Shown here: positions 1 through 6,808 of the stretch, piece after piece
Numbering within the stretch: the first letter of the stretch is position 1
How the letters are laid out: each line of letters begins with the position of its first letter
Assembly (NCBI GenBank): GCA_036741235.1
Contig: DAINSQ010000151.1
Span: 1 to 11,268, forward strand
Length of the DNA stretch: 11,268 nucleotides
Reading direction: 5' to 3'
Source of the DNA: JABWBR01 sp036741235
GTDB lineage: Bacteria > Bacteroidota > Bacteroidia > Chitinophagales > Saprospiraceae
Made by a program: the position numbers and the translations under genes
Notes under the pieces: model-generated
Seen by the model: only the letters and a program-made list of their open reading frames with translations
Database searches by the model: none
Told to the model about the DNA's origin: nothing

Positions 1-87
1 TTTAGTGAAATTTTACTCAGCCATAAATTTCTTGTAATTTTTTTGTAATCAAATGCAAAAAGCAAAAGACAGTCCATAGCGAGCGAT

Positions 88-95
88 CAAATTTG
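88..95 (+). promoter_or_regulatory. Possible -7 promoter element of hemE
   Basis: CAAATTTG differs from the Bacteroidota -7 consensus TAnnTTTG at one base and ends 14 nt before the hemE start codon, a spacing also seen at other genes in this window. No TTTG -33 element lies at the usual distance, so this is a weak call. Confidence 0.3.
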
Positions 96-109
96 GCTAA
101 CATTGCCGC

Positions 110-1138
110 ATGAAACTGGATAACGATCTATTATTGCGCGTGGCGCGCGGCGAAACGGTTGAGCGTCCGCCAGTGTGGCTTATGCGGCAGGCGGGCAGAA
201 TATTGCCGCAATACCGCGCTATTCGCGAAAGCTTGCCCGATTTCAGAGCATTGGTTGAAACGCCGGAGCTGGCTGCGGAGGTTACCATTCAGCCGGTTGA
301 CGAATTGGGTGTTGACGCTGCCATTTTATTTTCAGACATACTGGTCATACCGCAGGCTATGGGGTTGCCCTATGAGATGGCTGAAAAACGCGGACCCTGG
401 TTTCCGCGTACCATTCGCAGCGCTGCCGATATCGACGTTTTACTGGAGGGCGAGGATGCTGCAGCCCGTTTGTCTTTTGTATACGAGGCTATTCGTCATA
501 CCAACCGGGGCTTATCGGGGCGCGTTCCGCTCATCGGGTTTGCCGGCGCGCCATGGACATTGCTGGCATACATGGTAGAGGGTTCGGGCAGTAAAACCTT
601 TACCAGGGCCAAACAGATGCTGTTTGCCGAGCCGGTATTGGCGCACCGACTGCTCGACAAAATCACTTCATCGGTTATTGCCTATCTGAAACAGAAAGTA
701 GCATCGGGCGTACACCTCGTGCAGTTGTTTGATTCCTGGGCGGGGTTGCTCGGGCCGGAGACCTACCGTATTTTTGCGCTGCCTTACATCCGTCGCATTT
801 GCGAAGCGCTGGAAGGTACGCCGGTCACCGTTTTTGCCAAAGGCGCCTGGTTTGCGCTGGAGGATTTCGCGGCCTTGCCTTGTCGGGTAATCGGCCTTGA
901 CTGGACGATGGACCCCGCGCAGAGCCGTAGCAGGGTAGGGACCGGGCCGGCGCTGCAAGGCAACCTGGATCCTTGCGTATTATTCGCCGGCGAGTCGGAA
1001 ATTGTCAAGCATACCCGGCAGATGTTGGAAGCCTTCGGTCGGGGACATATTGCCAATCTCGGCCACGGCGTTTACCCCGATACGCCGCTGGAACATGTGC
1101 GTTGTTTTGTAGATACTGTGAAAGATTTTCGCTATTAA
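110..1138 (+). CDS. hemE: Uroporphyrinogen decarboxylase (HemE)
   Basis: This cytoplasmic enzyme removes four carboxyl groups from uroporphyrinogen III to give coproporphyrinogen III in heme synthesis. The 342-residue product has normal family length and is complete. Visible family motifs are the N-terminal substrate-binding RQAGR (residues 26-30), FSDIL with the conserved aspartate D76, the GAPWTLLAYMVEG block (146-158) with Y154, LFDSWAG (206-212), GNLDP (284-288) and the C-terminal GHGVYPDTP (318-326) with H319. The ATG at 110 begins MKLDNDLLLRVARGE, which aligns with the usual start of the family. No other heme gene lies downstream; accD follows after 152 nt with a promoter element of its own, so the two are probably transcribed separately. 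Recognition rests on several independent motifs. Confidence 0.97.
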   Translation: MKLDNDLLLRVARGETVERPPVWLMRQAGRILPQYRAIRESLPDFRALVETPELAAEVTIQPVDELGVDAAILFSDILVIPQAMGLPYEMAEKRGPWFPRTIRSAADIDVLLEGEDAAARLSFVYEAIRHTNRGLSGRVPLIGFAGAPWTLLAYMVEGSGSKTFTRAKQMLFAEPVLAHRLLDKITSSVIAYLKQKVASGVHLVQLFDSWAGLLGPETYRIFALPYIRRICEALEGTPVTVFAKGAWFALEDFAALPCRVIGLDWTMDPAQSRSRVGTGPALQGNLDPCVLFAGESEIVKHTRQMLEAFGRGHIANLGHGVYPDTPLEHVRCFVDTVKDFRY

Positions 1139-1200
1139 TTATATTTTTCTGAAAATCAATCGTATACAATTTTGTGTTCTAATTTTTGAATTCCATCTAT

Positions 1201-1208
1201 TAACTTTG
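1201..1208 (+). promoter_or_regulatory. -7 promoter element upstream of accD
   Basis: TAACTTTG is an exact match to the Bacteroidota -7 consensus TAnnTTTG and is followed by TCGC, exactly as at the promoter-like site at 7461. TTTG tetramers occur at 1171-1174 and 1185-1188, but their spacings (26 and 12 nt) fall outside the usual 17-23 nt, so no -33 partner is assigned. The implied leader is about 75 nt. Confidence 0.5.
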
Positions 1209-1290
1209 TCGCCTGCGGCGCAGAAAGTACGCCGTTTCAATGCTCACCCATTATTCCGGATGAACTTAATTGTAAGGAAAACATCGTGTT

Positions 1291-2142
1291 ATGGGATGGT
1301 TTAAAAGACTAAAAGAAGGGATACAAACCGCTACTCGCAACAAAAAAGAGGCGCCCGAAGGCTTGTGGTACAAGTGCAAAGAGTGCAAGGAAACCAGCAC
1401 GATGAAAGAATTGCGCGAGAATTTTTTCAAGTGTCCGCATTGCGGGCATCACGTGCGTATTGGTTCCCACGATTATTTCGATCTTATTTTTGACGGCGAC
1501 CAATACGAGGAGCTGTTCACCGATCTTCGCCCGAAAGATATACTTGGGTTCACTGATTTAAAGCCCTACCCCGATCGCTTGCAGGAAGCAATGAAAAAAA
1601 CGGGGTTAACGGATGCCATTGCAGTAGCCGTCGGCAAGGTCAATAAAAAGAACCTGGTTATTGCCGCCATGGATTTCAGTTTCATCGGCGGCTCTATGGG
1701 CTCGGTTGTCGGACAAAAAATAGCGCTGGCCATTGATTACTGCCTGGATACCCAAACCCCTTTGCTCATTATCTCCAAAACCGGCGGCGCGCGCATGATG
1801 GAGTCGGCATTTTCGCTGATGCAAATGGGCAAAACCGCCGCCAAACTCACCCAACTCGCCAAAGCGCGTTTACCCTATTTTTCGCTGCTCACCGACCCCA
1901 CTACGGGCGGCGTGACCGCATCGTATGCCATGCTTGGCGATATCAATTTTGCCGAACCCGGCGCTCTGATCGGCTTTGCCGGCCCCAGGGTCATTAAAGA
2001 AACTATCAAAAGAGACCTGCCCGAGGGATTCCAAACCGCGGAATTCCTGCTCGAGCACGGCTTTCTCGATTTCATTACCGATCGCAAGGACCTCAAGGAG
2101 ACCCTCTCCGATTTGCTGCAGTTTTACTCGGTTACCGGGTAG
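1291..2142 (+). CDS. accD: Acetyl-CoA carboxylase carboxyltransferase subunit beta (AccD)
   Basis: AccD, with AccA, transfers the carboxyl group from carboxybiotin to acetyl-CoA to give malonyl-CoA, the first committed step of fatty-acid synthesis. The 283-residue product is full length. A four-cysteine zinc ribbon is present near the N terminus (C29-x2-C32 and C48-x2-C51), as in bacterial AccD. The crotonase-fold core shows DFSFIGGSMGSVVGQK (128-143), SKTGGARMMES (162-172), DPTTGGVTASYA (202-213) and IGFAGPRVI (227-235), which form the CoA-binding and oxyanion regions. accA is not in the window. The gene follows hemE by 152 nt, and its last 11 bases overlap the end of the convergent antiporter gene. 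Confidence 0.97.
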   Translation: MGWFKRLKEGIQTATRNKKEAPEGLWYKCKECKETSTMKELRENFFKCPHCGHHVRIGSHDYFDLIFDGDQYEELFTDLRPKDILGFTDLKPYPDRLQEAMKKTGLTDAIAVAVGKVNKKNLVIAAMDFSFIGGSMGSVVGQKIALAIDYCLDTQTPLLIISKTGGARMMESAFSLMQMGKTAAKLTQLAKARLPYFSLLTDPTTGGVTASYAMLGDINFAEPGALIGFAGPRVIKETIKRDLPEGFQTAEFLLEHGFLDFITDRKDLKETLSDLLQFYSVTG

Positions 2143-3208
2143 ACCGGTACCACCGGTACGACACTATTGCCAGGGTGAGTACTGTAATGGGTACCACAAA
2201 CCACATCATGGTTTGGCTGAATAATGGCAGCGAGCTGTGCTGGGACGCCGACAGGATCAGGTATACAGTATAGGCAATATAATAACCCAGAAAAACAAAA
2301 CCTTCCCAACGCGAGATAATATTGCCGGTGAAAAAGATAGGTAAGCAGGCCAGCGCTACGGCAATCATCACCGGAATATCAAAATGCAGCGCAGAAGAGG
2401 ATACGGGTAATCCACCTTTTGAGACCATGGCTGTTAATCCAAGCACACATAGAATATTGAATAAGTTGCTACCCACCACATTGCCCACGGCAATATCGCG
2501 TTCGCCTCTGATACTTGCAATAACGGACGTAGCAACCTCCGGCATTGAAGTGCCGGCGGCAACAATTGTAAGGCCGACTATCAGGTCGCTCACGCCAAGA
2601 GAACGCGCTATATCAACTGCGCCGTTAACCAGCCAGCGGGAGCCCAGCACCAGCAATACCAAACCGGCAATAACGAGAAGACCGTTAAACAGGTAATTAG
2701 TAGGCTGTTTGCCCTTGGATTCACCAAATTCGGCCTTGTACTGGTCTTTTACAACTTTGCTTTTCTCTTTTTGGCTTTGGCGAATCAGAAAAACGGTATA
2801 TCCGATAATACCGGCGAAAAGGGCTATGCCTTCAAGTTGAGAGATCGTGCCGTTCCAGGCCATCATCATCATGAGCAGGGAGGCGCCCATCATCAGGGGC
2901 ACATCAAGTCGTATCAGTTGTTGCGCCACAACAAGCGGGGTGATGATACCCGCCAAACCCAAAATAAACAGCACATTAAAAATATTGCTGCCTACTACAT
3001 TGCCTACTGCGATCTCCGTATTTCCGTTGAGGGAAGACATGACGCTGACGGCCATTTCCGGCGAGCTGGTGCCGAAAGCGACGATGGTCAAGCCGATTAC
3101 CAGCGGAGAAATCCCCATGGCTGCAGCCAGGCGGGAAGCGCCTTTGACAAGTAGTTCGGCGCCAACAACGAGCAATGCAAGGCCTGCAATTAACAACAAG
3201 ATGGCCAT
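2132..3208 (-). CDS. Calcium/sodium antiporter family protein (YrbG/CaCA type)
   Basis: This is an inner-membrane cation exchanger of the Ca2+:cation antiporter superfamily, probably exporting Ca2+ in exchange for Na+ or H+. Using the ATG at 3208, the product has 358 residues, close to the YrbG family. The two inverted alpha repeats that form the ion-binding sites are intact: GTSSPE (46-51) with GNVVGSNIFN (69-78), and GTSMPE (219-224) with GNVVGSNLFN (242-251). About ten hydrophobic segments are split by a charged, presumably cytoplasmic loop at roughly 144-167. A longer frame opens with TTG at 3253, but ATG-Ala-Ile-Leu-Leu fits the family N terminus better, and the extra 15 residues are polar and unlike it. 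The gene follows the regulator on the same strand but behind a terminator. The ion specificity is inferred from the family. Confidence 0.9.
   Translation of the reverse strand: MAILLLIAGLALLVVGAELLVKGASRLAAAMGISPLVIGLTIVAFGTSSPEMAVSVMSSLNGNTEIAVGNVVGSNIFNVLFILGLAGIITPLVVAQQLIRLDVPLMMGASLLMMMMAWNGTISQLEGIALFAGIIGYTVFLIRQSQKEKSKVVKDQYKAEFGESKGKQPTNYLFNGLLVIAGLVLLVLGSRWLVNGAVDIARSLGVSDLIVGLTIVAAGTSMPEVATSVIASIRGERDIAVGNVVGSNLFNILCVLGLTAMVSKGGLPVSSSALHFDIPVMIAVALACLPIFFTGNIISRWEGFVFLGYYIAYTVYLILSASQHSSLPLFSQTMMWFVVPITVLTLAIVSYRWYRSTR
2133..2149. terminator. Small hairpin at the convergent accD/antiporter junction
   Basis: TACCGG (2133-2138) and CCGGTA (2144-2149) can pair around a 5-nt loop, right over both stop codons. 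No T-tract follows on either strand, so bidirectional termination is only a possibility. Confidence 0.25.
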
Positions 3209-3264
3209 AGGTGTGTATTTTGGTGAAAAATCGCCCCAAAATACGGTTTTCAAGCAATCGGGCT

Positions 3265-3291
3265 AAAAAAAATGACTGTAAAACAGGTCAT
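3265..3291 (-). terminator. Rho-independent terminator of the BTAD regulator
   Basis: Read on the minus strand, ATGACCTG and CAGTCAT pair with one bulged base around a TTTTA loop and run straight into eight T residues (3272-3265). The regulator's TGA stop codon (3290-3288) lies inside the 5' arm of the stem. The signal separates the regulator from the antiporter gene downstream. Confidence 0.75.
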
Positions 3292-4559
3292 GCCCGTTGT
3301 TTGATTTGTTGAAGCAGCGCGATGGTTTTTTCACTGGGGGCGGCGCCCAGCCTTTGTTGTAATTGGTTTTTACATAATTCGAACTGATTCAGCGCTTTAT
3401 CGGGTAGCCCCATCGCTGAAAAGCAATACATCAGGCGGCGGTGAGCGGCTTCGCTCAGCGGGTCGATGTCGAGCAGGCGCTGGCAGAGGTTGATGGCGAG
3501 TTCGAACTGCGATTGCTCGGCGTAGTATTGCGACAGCTTGTCGAGCGCCGGCAGGTATTGTTCCTGCAGCCTTTCGCTTTCCCGGGCTGCCCAGTTATCG
3601 TCGTTGAAGGCCTCCAGAAACGGCCCCCTGTAGTAGGCAAAAGCGCGGTGAAAAGCGTAGATAGCTTCTTCTGCTGATTGGTTTCTTTCCTTGAGGTAGG
3701 CTTCTTTGAGGCCGGCGCTAAAGGCTTCCGCATCGGAGGTGATAACCAACCGGCGGTGAAAGCTGTAAAGTTGTTCTTTGAAAACCAGATTTTCACCGCC
3801 AATGCCCTGGGCGTCCAGCCATTGGCGGATATGCCAGATAGCATTGTTGAGCGAGTTGCGGGCGGCGTCGCCATATACATCGGGCCACAACCAATCGATG
3901 ATGCGGTCGCGATGAACGCTACGGGGATGCTGGTACAACAGATAGGCCAATAGCACTTTTTGCTTTCTGGTAAGATCGCAAGGCAGCAACCGGCCTTTGT
4001 AAAATAATTGAAATTCGCCGAAAAACTGAACGCGCAAGCTGTTCTCAGGTGATGTGGCTTCGCTGTTTTCGTGCAACCAGGCGGGCATAATCCCCATCTG
4101 ATAACCGCCCATCAGCCAGTCGAAAAACAGTTCGGTAAGCGGTTTATTTTTTTTCGTCGAAACTTCGGCTGGAGGCCCAACCTTTTTAAGCGCGTGCCGT
4201 TCCACCCTTTGTAACAGCAAAGAATCATCGGCTGCGGGCCAAAACAGAAAATCAAAGAAGTCGTGCTGAAAAGCTTCGAGCACCTGCTCGCGGGTGTGCG
4301 CCGCCGCAATCAACAAAAGCGGAATGTTCTGAACTTTTTGTAATTTGCAGTCCTGTATTTCCCGCAATTTAGCCAGACCCTCTTCCTGAATTTCCGGATC
4401 GTGATTCACGATTATCATTGAAAACTCGCCCAAATAGTCCAAATAATCAGCCGGAAAACTGAACGGCAAGTCTACAACGCTAAACTCCTCGCTGCATATT
4501 GCGGCAAGTTGTTCTTTGGCAAGCACAGCGCTGCCGATGAGAAGCAGTTTGGGGGGCAT
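3288..4559 (-). CDS. BTAD-domain transcriptional regulator with a degenerate receiver domain
   Basis: A 423-residue cytoplasmic regulator. Residues 1-125 have the alternating beta/alpha pattern of a response-regulator receiver but lack its active site. Strand 1 (KLLLIGSAV) has no acidic pair, strand 3 (SMIIVNHD) has N52 where the phosphorylated Asp normally lies, and strand 5 (DFLFWP) has W107 in place of the conserved Lys. Residues about 175-265 form an OmpR-type winged helix (LRVQFFGEFQLFYKG, then RKQKVLLAYLLYQHP and SLNNAIWHIRQWL). Residues about 278-420 are an alpha-helical bacterial transcriptional activation domain related to TPR, as in SARP/AfsR proteins. The gene is divergent from the small zinc-ribbon-like gene, with a 75-nt gap, and has its own terminator. 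The target genes are unknown. The receiver assignment is from sequence pattern only. Confidence 0.85.
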   Translation of the reverse strand: MPPKLLLIGSAVLAKEQLAAICSEEFSVVDLPFSFPADYLDYLGEFSMIIVNHDPEIQEEGLAKLREIQDCKLQKVQNIPLLLIAAAHTREQVLEAFQHDFFDFLFWPAADDSLLLQRVERHALKKVGPPAEVSTKKNKPLTELFFDWLMGGYQMGIMPAWLHENSEATSPENSLRVQFFGEFQLFYKGRLLPCDLTRKQKVLLAYLLYQHPRSVHRDRIIDWLWPDVYGDAARNSLNNAIWHIRQWLDAQGIGGENLVFKEQLYSFHRRLVITSDAEAFSAGLKEAYLKERNQSAEEAIYAFHRAFAYYRGPFLEAFNDDNWAARESERLQEQYLPALDKLSQYYAEQSQFELAINLCQRLLDIDPLSEAAHRRLMYCFSAMGLPDKALNQFELCKNQLQQRLGAAPSEKTIALLQQIKQRA

Positions 4560-4634
4560 GGGTTTTTGTTTTTTGGCTGTGCAGATTAATACGCTTACTG
4601 GCTCATTTATTACAAATCATAATCGAAAAAAGTC

Positions 4635-4859
4635 ATGCAGTTGCATTTTTCTTCCGGTGATCCGGATTCACACACTTGCGAAAGCCGCCGCGAAGGCGCC
4701 TGGGTTATATTTACCTGTCCGGTATGCGCTGAATTTGAGCGCCGAATTAACATGGAAACGGGTGAACTCCGCACCATCCCTGCGGCAGATCCCTGCATTT
4801 TACACCATGGTAGTTTTATGCCTGCAGGATTCGAAGCCGATCATCTGGGGGCGAATTAA
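4635..4859 (+). CDS. Small zinc-ribbon-like protein of unknown function
   Basis: A 74-residue product I cannot name. It holds a putative metal site: H13 and C15 near the N terminus and a CPVC knuckle (C28, C31), embedded in the strand-like pattern EGAWVIFTCPVCAEFERRINMETGE, written here in two halves: EGAWVIFTCPVC and AEFERRINMETGE. The tryptophan-strand-CPxC-basic-TGE pattern reads like a one-knuckle zinc ribbon. No signal peptide or membrane segment is present, so it should be cytoplasmic. A longer frame (4516-4956) overlaps it but shows no domain pattern and starts inside the regulator gene, so this frame is preferred. The gene is divergent from the BTAD regulator and could be its target, by position only. 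The lack of a clear promoter lowers confidence. Confidence 0.6.
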   Translation: MQLHFSSGDPDSHTCESRREGAWVIFTCPVCAEFERRINMETGELRTIPAADPCILHHGSFMPAGFEADHLGAN

Positions 4860-5040
4860 TTCAGATTCGTTATCGGTCGGAAAAAGCGAACTAAAAGACT
4901 GTTTTCGTGACTGTCAATTATTGCGGGGGCGTAAAGTCGCTGCGAGTTCGGTGTAGCTATAAGCTATATATGATTATAAAGATAAGAAAAAAAACAATGC
5001 GACTACCTGCTCAGGATAGTCATTTTAATAAAATAAGGGT
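4860..5040. other. AT-rich convergent intergenic region
   Basis: No gene is visible between the small zinc-ribbon-like gene and the terminator of the 314-residue gene. Two weak hairpins occur. TAGCT and AGCTA flank a 3-nt loop at 4954-4966. GACTA and TAGTC at 5001-5021 enclose a short CCTG/CAGG pairing on the minus strand. Neither has a clear T-tract. Confidence 0.4.
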
Positions 5041-5076
5041 TGGCCGAGCAGGGTAAAACACAACCCTGCTCAGCCA
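5041..5076 (-). terminator. Strong hairpin terminator of the 314-residue gene
   Basis: On the minus strand TGGCTGAGCAGGGT (5076-5063) pairs with ACCCTGCTCGGCCA (5054-5041) over 14 positions with one G-U wobble, around an 8-nt loop, starting four bases after the stop codon of the 314-residue gene. The tail is T-rich though broken (ACCCTTATTTTATT). The wobble is a C-A mismatch on the plus strand, so the structure favours minus-strand RNA. Confidence 0.8.
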
Positions 5077-5079
5077 GCG

Positions 5080-6024
5080 TTAAAATACTTGCATTAAACA
5101 TTCTGCCGACCATTGATCCGATTTGGCGTTGCGCGCAGTGGCGCTTATGCGGTAGAGGCCTCCGGTAAAATACGCGGCAGGCGCCACAAACGAGATCAAA
5201 CCCTGATCGGTGGTTGTTATGGGGGTAAGCCTCATGTTGATATGAGGGCCGCTGCCGATGGCATGGGCGCTTACCTCCAGTTCAACGGGGTGAGCGGCCT
5301 TGTTGATAGCGCCGAGCTCCATTTCGAGTACTACCAGCCCGCCCCACTGCGGGGCTTCGCCCGGCTGCACGTCCCAGGGGCGGCTTACAATTCGCAGAGC
5401 GGCGTTGTGATGGCCTGCTTCAGCGGGGGTTTTGGCAGTTTGGGGAATGCGCATTTGCATGAACTGGCCGATGACCTCGGGTTGCAGGCCCTGGAGGGCC
5501 ATGCTATTGCCGCTTTGGAGGTGTTCTATTCGTCCTTTGGGGGTTTTACCGTCGGTATCGTAGAAATCGATGCGGAATGTGTACTTGGCGGCGCTGTCAA
5601 CCGGGGTAGCAAGGTCGGCGCCGCGAGCCTTGACGGTTGTTTCCTGTGGTATTTCAGCAATAGGTTGTTCTGATTTGGCTACTTGTTGCAGATAGCTGAG
5701 GGCCATCAGCATCTTATCGGCGTCGTCAAAGGCGATACTTCTGCCAATTTCCTGATGATTGCCGGCGTGCAGGGTAAAATAGTGGGCGCCGCCGTCTTCC
5801 AGGGTTTTAAATTGTTTGGGTTTTGCCGCGTTACGAATAACGGCATTCAGGCCGGTAGCAGCGCTATCTTTGGCATTATACGCCTGGCTGAAAAAGATGG
5901 GATTGCCGCGCACATCGCCGCAACAGAAATAGTACAACCCGCTTGCCTTGTCCTCAAACAGTTGAAAACCCGGCAGCGCATTGGGCGGCGCCGGATTTTC
6001 CCGGCTTTTGTTGGCTGATTTCAT
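5080..6024 (-). CDS. YegP/DUF1508-repeat protein with a C-terminal beta-rich domain
   Basis: A 314-residue protein without signal peptide or membrane segment, so probably cytoplasmic. Residues 19-72 (GFQLFEDKASGLYYF, then SQAYNAKDSAATGLNAVIRNA) match the pattern of the DUF1508/YegP repeat, and 81-113 (HYFTLHAGNHQEIGRS) reads as a second copy. A linker follows. Residues 148-193 carry YTFRIDFYDTDGKTPKGRIEHLQSG, given here as YTFRIDFYDT plus GRIEHLQSG, which looks like a separate small domain ending in a phenylalanine-rich helix (EVIGQFMQM). Residues about 228-314 alternate like a beta sandwich and end GGLYRISATARN...CLMQVF, similar in pattern to the end of the neighbouring 156-residue protein. 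It is the second gene of a likely two-gene unit, behind a long inverted repeat and before a strong terminator. Its function is unknown. Confidence 0.8.
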   Translation of the reverse strand: MKSANKSRENPAPPNALPGFQLFEDKASGLYYFCCGDVRGNPIFFSQAYNAKDSAATGLNAVIRNAAKPKQFKTLEDGGAHYFTLHAGNHQEIGRSIAFDDADKMLMALSYLQQVAKSEQPIAEIPQETTVKARGADLATPVDSAAKYTFRIDFYDTDGKTPKGRIEHLQSGNSMALQGLQPEVIGQFMQMRIPQTAKTPAEAGHHNAALRIVSRPWDVQPGEAPQWGGLVVLEMELGAINKAAHPVELEVSAHAIGSGPHINMRLTPITTTDQGLISFVAPAAYFTGGLYRISATARNAKSDQWSAECLMQVF

Positions 6025-6061
6025 GGCATAGGCGGTTTTGAGGGAGTAAATGGGGTGATTT

Positions 6062-6132
6062 GTTTATAGGTTGACAGGTTTACAGGTTTAATGCATCAGC
6101 AAATAAACCTGTAAACCCATAAACCTATAAAC
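6062..6132. repeat. Octamer-based long inverted repeat between two genes (octamer site 1)
   Basis: GTTTATAGGTT (6062-6072) and GGTTTACAGGTTTA (6077-6090) are exact reverse complements of AACCTATAAAC (6122-6132) and TAAACCTGTAAACC (6104-6117). This gives 25 potential pairs with a 4x4 internal loop and a 13-nt apical loop. Each arm is itself a run of 8-bp units (GTTTATAG, GTTGACAG, GTTTACAG, GTTTAATG). The loop and inner arm contain CAGCAAAT (6097-6104), the reverse complement of the ATTTGCTG unit found at the other two sites. It starts 11 nt after the stop codon of the 156-residue gene and lies upstream of the 314-residue gene. Confidence 0.9.
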
Positions 6133-6143
6133 GGAGCAAGCGC

Positions 6144-6614
6144 TTACGCGGCCTGATAGAATTGGATCAAGCCGAGGTCGGCAAATGCTACCACCGGTGC
6201 TTTGGCGCCGCCCGGGCCTTCCAGGTTGATGATGGCCAGCAGGCGGTATACGCCTTCGTTTACCTGATTGGCCGGGATGTTAACCTTCACGGTGTAGTCG
6301 TTGACCAGCGCGGATACGAACGGTGTAGCTGCTTTGAATTCCTGAGCGTCTTCACCGCCGCCCATTTGTTCGAGGATCACTTTGCATTTCCACGTGCCGT
6401 TCATCAGCAAGGACAAGCCGCCCTGAACTCTCCACTTGAGGGTTACATTGGCCGATTGGTCGGTTTGGATGAAGCGGTTGGTGGCGTTGGGGTCAAACGG
6501 GCCCGGTGCGGGGAATGTTCCTCCTGTGTCGGGACCTTCGGTCATAATGGCAAAAGAGCCGTTAACGATCGAAAAGTTGCCTGCGACATTGGTTTCAAAA
6601 TTCAGGACTGCCAT
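6144..6614 (-). CDS. Hypothetical beta-rich cytoplasmic protein
   Basis: A 156-residue product that I do not recognise. It begins MAVLNFETNVAGNFSIVNGSF without a signal sequence (written as MAVLNFETNV and AGNFSIVNGSF). It then has a Pro/Gly-rich segment (27-45) and alternating strands: NVTLKWRVQGGLSLLM (56-71), TWKCKVILEQMGGG (74-87), NDYTVKVNIPANQVNEGVYRLLAIINL in two strands (105-131), and a final FADLGLIQFY (144-153). This reads as a single beta-sandwich or jelly-roll domain of the Ig or C2 kind. The closing strands (VNEGVYRLLAIIN ... LIQFY) resemble the end of the 314-residue neighbour (FTGGLYRISATAR ... LMQVF), which suggests a shared domain. It is first in the pair, with a -7 promoter element about 120 nt upstream. 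Confidence 0.75.
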   Translation of the reverse strand: MAVLNFETNVAGNFSIVNGSFAIMTEGPDTGGTFPAPGPFDPNATNRFIQTDQSANVTLKWRVQGGLSLLMNGTWKCKVILEQMGGGEDAQEFKAATPFVSALVNDYTVKVNIPANQVNEGVYRLLAIINLEGPGGAKAPVVAFADLGLIQFYQAA

Positions 6615-6734
6615 GGTTCTTCAGGTTTGTGCAATTTGGGTTCGGTCAGGTTCACGGCGCCTTGTCGGCTGTACTTGGCCCGCCTTGCGGTGAAATTGGT
6701 TGTTGTGAAATGGATTCGTTTTGTGAACCATGAA

Positions 6735-6742
6735 CAAAATTA
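6735..6742 (-). promoter_or_regulatory. -7 promoter element for the two-gene unit
   Basis: On the minus strand TAATTTTG (6742-6735) matches the TAnnTTTG consensus exactly. No TTTG lies 17-23 nt upstream. It would give a leader of about 110-115 nt to the start at 6614. The surrounding region 6615-6808 holds no gene and no other obvious structure. Confidence 0.4.
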
Positions 6743-6808
6743 TGGCAGCCCGATTAATACCGGCTTAATTACCGCTTATTTGTCAATTAATTTTGGAAAT
6801 TGCCCGTA

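Noticed and set aside
2847..3266. 139-residue plus-strand frame antisense to the antiporter gene
   Set aside because: The minus strand encodes intact antiporter alpha repeats; the plus frame is a shadow of the hydrophobic codons.
4516..4956. 146-residue plus-strand frame around the small zinc-ribbon-like gene
   Set aside because: It starts inside the divergent regulator gene and shows no domain pattern, whereas the frame at 4635-4859 has a CPVC knuckle and ordered strands.
5113..5673. 186-residue plus-strand frame antisense to the 314-residue gene
   Set aside because: The minus-strand product has YegP-like repeats and a terminator just after its stop; the plus frame has no recognisable feature.
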